From: Acanthacorydalis orientalis
Taxonomy: Eukaryota > Arthropoda > Insecta > Megaloptera > Corydalidae
DNA length: 64,000 nucleotides
Assembly (NCBI GenBank): GCA_034766995.1
Contig: CM068315.1
Location: forward strand, 23,130,062-23,194,061
Direction of reading: 5' to 3'
The translations under genes were made by a program, and so were the position numbers. Below are positions 57,491 through 64,000 of the stretch, one piece after another (positions within the stretch are counted from its first letter, which is position 1; each line of letters opens with the position of its first letter). The notes under the pieces were generated by a model. That model saw only the letters and a list, made by a program, of their open reading frames with translations, had not been told where the DNA came from and did not search any database.

Positions 57491-58889
57491 GAGGAGACCG
57501 GAGTTAGTTTAGCATAGAGGCAAGTAGGGCCAATAAAAATTATTTTTGATTCTATGGGACATAGAGCGCTATGTGTTATGATGTATGTGACGTGTCTTGT
57601 GCTCCATATCTCAACGTAGTAGAACACATTCTGATGTAAGTCGTGAAAGTTATTCATGATTTGGTTTTTTCGAGCATCGCAAATAAATCTAAAGCTTTTT
57701 CCAATTTTCGTTAAATCAATGTTTGTCTTTCATCATATTTCTAAAACATGCATAGTTTGTTGTTGTGTATTCCAAGAGCTACAAGATTCACACATCCGAC
57801 TTTTCTAACCCTCAATTGTCTCGGTCATTTGAACGTTCTTTATAAAAAAAAACACACGGCACGTGTGTTTTTATAAAGAACGTTCAAATGCAAGCTGGAC
57901 CATGGTTTTCGTTACTAATTATTAGTTTAATAATCGGAAACGATGTACAGGTACACGAAAAAAATTTAAGAGGCGAAACTTCCAAGGAAGTTATGCAGTA
58001 AGCGGACAAACAAGTCATATTGAGCAGATTATCAGTGAGACAAGCCGCGCTTACGTACAATATTTCTCTTCACACTCTCGACAGACACTGCAATGTATTA
58101 AAATAATCATCGACGGCCCTTCAACCAGCAGATTTCTACCGCTCAAAATTTCATGACAGCGTACTGCACTGACCGAGACATGACCGAAGCTTCAAGGCAA
58201 GACCTGGATGAGTCTTCGTCGCAGCGTCCACCTACGAGCAATGCCGACGAGCCACGTCAAGGTCAGGACGTTTCCACAAATATTTGTCTGGAGGAAGTTT
58301 GGTCACTCCCGAAAGTAGATGTGAAAATATCAAATCCTTTAATGTGAGAAAAAAGGAGAGCGACGACGGTTTTGGTGGGTTCGCCCATGAAAAACACCCT
58401 TCAAACCGAAAAAGCAACGAAATGCATTAGAAAAGTTGGAAAAAGCTGCAAAAAAAATCGAAAAAAGGAGCGTCAAAAGAATCTGTGCAGAAAAAGAAGA
58501 TCGAACTAGCTAATAAGACGCGATCTAAGAAGAAAAACTAAATAATATACGTTCAAATGCTGCGTTAACAATATGAACCTAGTGGTAAAGTGTAAATTTT
58601 CGAATAAAAACCAAGTCAGATTTTCCATAAAACATTTTTTTAAGTGGTTCAACTTGGCCCGAGCACTGGGCCAACTTGCCCCGTGCCCGGGATAAGTTGG
58701 ACCACTTGTCACAGTCTCAATTTAATATTTTCTTACACTGTAATAATAAATTTCAAGTAACCAAAAAATTTCCATTTACAGCCAAAGGTATGCTCTACGA
58801 CGATAAGTAAATAAAAGTTCAAAAAAAGTTACTAAAAAAAAATTTAAAATTAGGAACTAAAAAGTGATCCAGCTAACCCCGGTCTCCTC
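57491..58889 (+). mobile_element. pogo-like (Tigger/jerky-type) deletion derivative
   Basis: 1399 bp with TIRs GAGGAGACCGGAGTTAG (left) and GAGGAGACCGGGGTTAG (right, reverse complement), 16 of 17 matching, and TA at 57489-57490 and 58890-58891. Subterminal GGATAAGTTGGACCAC lies near the right end. Coding relic: from about 57940 VQVHEKNLRGETSKEVMQ, then a stop and LSRLSVRQAALTYNISLHTL with DRH, which is the psq-type HTH of pogo transposases. About 58270-58480, EEVWSLPKVDVKIS and RRATTVLVGSPMKNTLQTEK resemble the C-terminal tail of the same proteins. The DDE domain between them is absent. A foldback at 57826-57890 lies upstream of the HTH. Confidence 0.75.
57826..57890. repeat. Near-perfect foldback (hairpin)
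   Basis: Arms CATTTGAACGTTCTTTATAA... and ...TTATAAAGAACGTTCAAATG pair over 23 bp. Then four unpaired A on the left, then CACACG / CGTGTG around a GCA loop. A 65-nt hairpin inside the pogo-like element. Confidence 0.9.
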
Positions 58890-58891
58890 TA

Positions 58892-59394
58892 CACAGAATT
58901 TATTTGAAGATTATAACAAGAGTAAAAGAATTACAGAAAAATCAATCTGACTGAAACAAATATTATCTGATTTATATGATGAGCGTCCCGCTCATATAAG
59001 CGTCTTGTTAACACCTCTATTAGATGCACAAACTAATCAGGTGCGTTTTCTTCCTGACACTTGAAAAGTGAAAATATTCAAATATTTAAGCAGAGGAAAT
59101 CGTGAGCTCTAGTGTTTAGGCAGAGGTCACAGGCCCCTTAGCTTCTTCGATTTAGAACCACAAAATTCATCGAGTTCTTACATATCGCATAAAGCTTCTC
59201 CTTTGTGAATTTTATTTTATCTTTGGAATTTCTTTCGTTATGTCATCTTGTATTTTCTATTATTCTGCCGTTTTTTGATTCTAGTATTATATTCTTATCT
59301 CGGAATTATTTTGTTACGGTTGTTTGTTTTCAAAATGTTCATCAAAATGTGATTTAAATCTATCAGGCTATCATTAAAATCGACTTTGCCATGT
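58892..59394. other. Spacer
   Basis: No gene recognised; GCAGAGGTCACAGGCCCC at about 59118 weakly matches a patch near 8930. Confidence 0.4.
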
Positions 59395-59395
59395 A

Positions 59396-59834
59396 TTAGA
59401 TCTACAAAGTATATAGAAAATGACTGTTTATTTACAGAAAAATGGAATACATTTCAATTCTCAAAACATTCCCCGTTATTTTATATAGTTTTGCTCTATC
59501 TGTCGGTTAACTGATGAATCACTTGTCGAAAAAAGATGACAGCTTTGCGTCGATGATGTCGTGAACACGTTTCCAAACCCTCTCCAAACTCTCACATTTT
59601 CGACAGCATTTTTTTTCAATTGGAAAAGTATGCAATACCCGATACGCTGCTTTTAAAATACCATCGCGCCTTGTACTGTTTTGTGAGGTTATGCCAAATG
59701 TTTGTCCAAGATACATAGTTATTAAATGTTAAGCTTGGCACTTTAAAATCCTAAAAAGGCGAGAAAATAGTTTGATTTAAAACAGAGTTATGGTTGATTA
59801 AATTTAGTGGCACCGAATTAATTTGTATACCTAA
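59396..59834 (-). mobile_element. Miniature Tc1/mariner-type element, copy M4
   Basis: 439 bp. On the minus strand the 5' end TTAGGTATACAAATTAATTC and the opposite end TTAGATCTACAAAGTATATA are TIRs, with TA at 59394-59395 and 59835-59836; the latter opens a (TA)n tract. It aligns end to end with M1, including TCACAAAACAGT and the tail after TTTTTTCGACAAG. The minus-strand open frame 59519-59716 (MYLGQTFGITSQNSTRR) parallels MLGKAVGITSQNSEQ of M1. Same internal deletion as M1. Confidence 0.75.
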
Positions 59835-59860
59835 TATATATATATATATATATATATATT
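59835..59860. repeat. (TA)n microsatellite at element M4 border
   Basis: About 13 TA dinucleotides starting at the TIR. Confidence 0.9.
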
Positions 59861-60290
59861 CTTAATAAATACTTTTTATCTCACTTTGAAAGTCATCTTC
59901 AGAGTCGTTTCAATTAAAGAACGATCAAAACGGATGTTTCTTTTAATTAAACTTTAGTGTTATTAATGAAAAATAGTTTGTAATTAATAAAAATGTATAT
60001 TCTTTCGAATGAAAAGTACAATGATGCATTCAGTTATTTAATGGATATGAAAACTTATGTGGATACGAATCGGTCAACGCACTTTGAATAAAAATTAAGT
60101 CAGCGGATTTATTGTTATCGTTGCTATGTAATTATTATCTTATCAAAACTGCATTCTCCATCATCTAAATACATACAGTATAAAATCATTCAATCGTTCA
60201 CAATAAAAATATATCTGTCAGAAGAAATAAATAAATATATTTTGTGTCTGTGTTAAATAATTTATTAATAGAATTTTGATATACATATAC

Positions 60291-60322
<32 letters not shown>

Positions 60323-60650
60323 AAATTTCACTTTTTAAGAAATGTATCAAATAAACGCTACGTTGGTTTAATCGCTTTTGTAGAAAATCTGTCAGTTTTC
60401 CACAATATTATGGTTGACATCATTTTCATAAATGAATTCTTTCTTCATACCACAAACTACTAAAACATTTCTGATCAATATTGTTCTACAAAATACTTTT
60501 CATTGTTTCTTATTTGGATTTCGATGACAACTTTAGAATCTTAACGGCAGTCAAGATATACAAAAATCTGTTTTTTCTGTAGAAAGATCGATTTTTCTGG
60601 ACTCCGGAGTTGAAGATGATCAAATCGACATCCTTATGTTCACAAACAAG
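59861..60650. other. Spacer
   Basis: A (TA)n(TG)n microsatellite at 60280-60322. No gene recognised. TTTCGATGACAACTTTAGAA at about 60517 resembles the R1 left flank. Confidence 0.4.
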
Positions 60651-60654
60651 AATC

Positions 60655-60765
60655 AGAAGTGATTAATAATCACTTATTGAACATGTTGACAAGAATATTT
60701 CTTTTTGGTTTATGGAACGAAAAAAGAATTCATTTGTAAAACTGAAATTAATTCAAGTTTTATTG
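60655..60765 (+). repeat. Dispersed repeat R1, copy e
   Basis: GATTAATAATCACTTATTGAA, GGTTTATGGAACGAAAAAAG, ATTCATTTGTAAAACTG in R1 order. Confidence 0.6.
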
Positions 60766-60889
60766 TACGATTATTGATTTCTGTACTTAAATAAAAATAA
60801 TAAAGTAAGATTCCTACTACAAATACGTAGCATTATTTTTTTAAATTTAATGAAATATGTTTTTTTCTATGAACTTTTCTTGAATTTAA

Positions 60890-61005
60890 GAATCAAATAT
60901 GTTTCACTGAACATTTTTGACTAGAATTTTTTTATGTTCTGGTTTTTAAAATGGAACAAGAATACATTTATGAAAGTGTTTTAGTTTTATCGTACGAATT
61001 TACAA
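60890..61005 (+). repeat. Dispersed repeat R1, copy f
   Basis: CACTGAACATTTTTGACTAG, AAATGGAACAAGAATACATT and TATGAAAGTGTTTTAG in R1 order, 235 bp after copy e. Confidence 0.55.
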
Positions 61006-61138
61006 AATGATATGAAATGAATATTTTTAAAAATTGAGTTTTAATGAAACATAGTTTTTAATTCTAAATTTTAAATGTAAGAACGGAACTCAAAAAAGTT
61101 ACAGTAACAGTTCTAACACTGGATAAATTCACTTACAC

Positions 61139-63311
61139 CAATGGTGTCAAATTCATATATGAACACGGCCACCAAATTCAATTTAAGTCTGCGGGCCGCA
61201 AACAAAAAAGTCATCGAAAAAAAATTTTGGCGAACGAAAAAGGTCTTTTATTTATACTCAAAAATAATTCATTTAAATTTTACATTTATTTTTTCTCTAA
61301 TGAATTTATAAAAATTTAAAAAAAAACAAATTTTAGGTATTATTATCAAATGTTAGAATAAAATTTTAAATCAGAGAAATTAAAAAAAAAATAATATTTT
61401 TCAGTAGAAACTTGGCATCTTTTGGTAGAAACTATTTTATCAATTTCGGGTGTATTTATTTGTGATAATGAAATTTTTATTATAGATGTTAAATATTCAT
61501 TTGTCAATCTTGACCTATGTGAAGTCTTATTAGTCTTTAAAAGGGAAAATAATTGTTCACATAAATATGTATTACCAAACATTTTCAAGATTCTTGCTGC
61601 AAACAAATGCATTTCAATAAAATGTTCTGACAAGTACAAATAAAAATCTGGAATACCAACTTCATTATACTTTTCTTTTAGCACCGTGTTGCACTGAATT
61701 TCAATTAATTCCATTTGGATATTACTTTTTGCTTCTTCGCTGTTAAAAGAAAACTGAGCAGTAAATATCAGGTAACCAAGAAAGTTCTGTCGTTAAAACA
61801 CTTGTGTATTTTTACATAAAATAACTTTATTTATCAAAATATCCACCTTCGCATTGAACAACCCTTTCCCAGCGAGAAGGTAATTAATAAATTCGATTTT
61901 TATAAAACTCATTATTTTTATTTTCAAAAAATGCAACACCTCCATTTTTAATTCTTCTTCATTGTTAAACTGTTTACCACGCATACGATTGTCCAAAGAT
62001 AAAAATAGGCGATAATCTGAAAGAGATATGTCTGGGGAATACGGAGCATGGGGGAGGATCTCTCACCCTAAATTTATAATTTTTGTTCTGGTCTCTACTG
62101 CAATGTGTGGTCGTGCGTTATCACGCAAAAATAATACTTTTTTACGATTTACAAGTGCTGTCTGTTTTTGTTTTAATGTATCGGATACTCGTTGGAGTTG
62201 TTCACTATAAATGTTTTCAATGAGGGTTTGACTCACTCGTCGATATTCATGGTAAATAACTGCTTTTGAAGTCCACCAAACACAGAGAAGAAGTTTTCGC
62301 GGTGTTAACTTTCATTTAGGACTTTGTGGGACAGGATCACCTAATGAAAGCCAGTGGTGAGTACGTTTATAGTTGAAATAAATAATCCATTTTTCATCAG
62401 TGGTCAAAATTTGATCAAAAAATGTCTCTGATTTTACACCTGAAATAAGAGATATACAGATTGTAAGACGCTGTAATTTGTTATTGGGAGTTAATTCGTG
62501 TGGTACTCATTTATTTAATTTCCACCTCTTTCCTATTTTGTGTAAATGCTTCCGTATTGTTTCATCACTTACTTTGAACAATTCTATAAGCTGTTGACAC
62601 GTTAAACTGGAATTTATTTCAATCATTGTCTCCGATTCGTCGATATTTAAATTTGATGGTCTGCCTGATCTGGTCTCGTCTTTAATGGATTCATCCCCGA
62701 CAGAAATTTTTTTAAACCATCTCTGGACCGTTCTTGATGTAACTGTATTTTCTCCAAACACAGTACAATTTTTTGCAGTTTCTGTAGCGTCAATTCCAAG
62801 CTCAAATTTATAAAGTAAAAACACGCATGTATTTTACTATTTTTCACATACATTTTTAAGAGTTAGAATTATTATTTGAATTAAAGTGAACAGTTCGAGA
62901 TTCATTTAAAACACATGCTAATATTATTGATAAACAATTCTTGGAATTATTGTACATTATAACAGCGACAGCTCGGTTATCTAATAGTAAAAAATCATTT
63001 TCGCATGCCTTAAATCTTTCAAATCGGTTTTCAAATTCTAATAATAATTCTTGAATATTTGAAGTATACTTGCTATTGAGACATGCTAAAATCACAACCG
63101 TAAATATAATTTTTAAAGTAGGAAAATGACTAAATACGAATTGACCATAAAACGGTGTTCCTTACAATATACTTCTATAATTTGCAACGTTTTAAAAATG
63201 TATTTTATATATTTTTTGAATTCCATTTTATTATTTTAATAAAATAAATTTCAAGCTTTGTACCGTGCACCGCATTCTATAGTCTTGCGGACCGCGTGTT
63301 TGATACCATTG
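61139..63311 (-). mobile_element. hAT element with nested mariner
   Basis: 2173 bp between identical 8-bp duplications ACTTACAC (61131-61138 and 63312-63319), the hAT hallmark. TIRs are CAATGGTGTCAAA on the left and, in reverse complement, CAATGGTATCAAA on the right; GCGGGCCGC and GCGGACCGC lie just inside. Minus-strand coding is split by the mariner. Part one is 63095-62987 (NIQELLLEFENRFERFKACE to DFLL). Part two runs from 61765 to 61382 (FTAQFSFNSEEAKSNIQMEL, IPDFYLYLSEHF, AARILKMFGNTYLCEQLFSL and SRLTNEYLTSIIKIS), the C-terminal hAT dimerisation region of GTF2IRD2/ZBED-like transposases. The N-terminal zinc finger and most of the catalytic core are missing. Without the mariner the element is about 950 bp. 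Confidence 0.9.
61768..62984 (-). mobile_element. Mariner nested inside the hAT element
   Basis: 1217 bp with TA at 61766-61767 and 62985-62986. Low-coordinate end TCAGGTAACCAAGAAAG; opposite end in reverse complement TTAGATAACCGAGCTG. Transposase relic on the minus strand: YKFELGIDATETAKN, FGENTVTSRTVQRWFKKISV (HTH, open frame 62824-62507), HKIGKRWKLNK, stop, VPHEL, TTDEKWIIYFNYKRTHHW (first Asp, about 62403), GDPVPQSPK, stop, LLLCVWWTSKAVIYHE, VLFLRDNARPHIA (second Asp), INLG, stop, EILPHAPYSPDISLSDYRLF (third Asp, 34 residues on), and after a late frameshift WERVVQCEGGYFDK with the natural stop. Nearly complete; the three internal stops in this reading are all TGA, two at Trp positions. 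Cecropia-like by HTH sequence. Confidence 0.85.
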
Positions 63312-63351
63312 ACTTACACACATGATTTCTTTTTTCACACATAAGTGACAA

Positions 63352-63450
63352 TCGAAAATAATTTATTAACTGTTTTCGATCGAAAGATTTAGTGTGATTT
63401 ATAGAATGAAAAACGAATTAATTTGTGAAAATCGAACAAAAAAGTGTTCA
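63352..63450 (+). repeat. Dispersed repeat R1, copy g
   Basis: AAAATAATTTATTAACTGTT, AGTGTGATTTATAGAATGAA and GAATTAATTTGTGAAAATCG in R1 order, just right of the hAT element. Confidence 0.55.
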
Positions 63451-63943
63451 TTAATTAACTCTTTTCGCAGCCATGAATAAAACCGTTCATCAGAACGGTT
63501 TAATTGAAACAAAGTAATTATTAAATTAAATTAAAATTCAATGAAAAGACAGACACAGGAACGTTTCGCTTGTAAATATCCATGTAATAAAGAACGACGT
63601 TCTCGAAATTTAATAAAGTATTGTTGGGAATATTAAAAAAAAACATTTATCGAGTAGCCGCATTTGTTCTACGATCACGAATACTTTAAACTGAAGTGAC
63701 AGTCTACCACGCCCTGCAAATTATAGAACATATGAAAACACTTTAATCATCATTTGACCTCCCGAGTAAACGATGGGATGCCGCGGGTGCTACATACATG
63801 CACATAAATATATTGAGGTAGTGCCGCACGACCTCAAAGATGCAACCACAGCAAACACATACGGCGGAGGGAGGAGGGACTTGGTCTATTACTATTATTA
63901 ATTGCAAAATAAACGTGTTTAGTCATCGGATTATTTTTATAAA

Positions 63944-63948
<5 letters not shown>
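63451..63948. other. Spacer
   Basis: A slightly GC-richer patch at 63755-63880 (CGATGGGATGCCGCGGGTGC, GGCGGAGGGAGGAGGGAC); no frame or element recognised. Confidence 0.4.

Positions 63949-64000
<52 letters not shown>
63949..64000. repeat. (TA)n microsatellite at window end
   Basis: TA dinucleotides run to the last base of the window. Confidence 0.97.

Overview
This 64 kb window is eukaryotic, most likely from an arthropod and probably an insect. It is strongly AT-rich. It is crowded with long (TA)n microsatellites and with decayed cut-and-paste DNA transposons of the Tc1/mariner superfamily (DD34D mariners of several subfamilies, Tc1-like elements, DD41D 'rosa'-like elements and a pogo-like element). 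There are also single hAT, piggyBac and RTE-type non-LTR retrotransposon remnants. I see no bacterial operon, no CRISPR array, no rRNA and no tRNA that I can defend. I recognise no complete host protein-coding gene, so the window is best read as intergenic or intronic sequence. Host signal is limited to one good candidate internal exon (1411-1501), one GC-rich candidate first exon with a consensus donor (about 39060-39437) and a few CRE-like palindromes.

Layout: 0-4 kb holds a candidate exon and AT-rich spacer. 4.07-5.0 kb is a TIR-bounded DD41D deletion derivative. 6.3-6.6 kb is a mariner tail and 6.7-6.95 kb a dispersed repeat. 8.3-10.3 kb has two copies of an RTE-like reverse-transcriptase end. 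11.6-12.5 kb has a miniature element and a fragment. 13.8-14.9 kb is a Tc1 relic with a threefold tandem internal repeat. 16.0-19.0 kb has a mariner, a tiny piggyBac-type MITE and a DD41D relic. 20.3-22.3 kb has tandemly duplicated mariner fragments. 24.0-24.7 kb and 26.0-27.2 kb hold Tc1 and mariner relics. 29.8-30.7 kb is another mariner of the 20-22 kb family. 32.8-33.4 kb has dispersed repeats. 34.1-34.7 kb is the longer relative of the miniature element, and 35.1-35.7 kb an inverted-repeat-bounded composite. 35.9-39.66 kb is an unusually repeat-free stretch with two GC-rich, CRE-containing islands. 41.0-43.3 kb has a mariner and an unidentified inverted-repeat element. 45.0-45.6 kb has mariner fragments. 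46.73-48.32 kb is a piggyBac-like element with a mariner inside it. 48.48-49.35 kb is a second copy of the 41-42 kb mariner. 50.4-51.8 kb is a mariner split by a dispersed repeat. 53.3-55.0 kb is a DD41D relic with an internal tandem duplication. 55.6-56.8 kb is a full-length dead mariner. 57.49-58.89 kb is a pogo-like element containing a near-perfect foldback. 59.4-59.8 kb is the second miniature copy. 60.6-63.5 kb is a dispersed-repeat array interrupted by a hAT element that is itself interrupted by a mariner.

The elements act on each other more than on any host pathway. Mariners have landed in (TA)n tracts and inside older transposons, and the target-site duplications (TA, TTAA, 8 bp) still let the insertion order be read. 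Almost every transposase is broken by stops, frameshifts or loss of catalytic Asp residues. The exception is an uninterrupted 224-codon DDE-domain reading frame (47316-47990, minus strand) that has lost its DNA-binding half.
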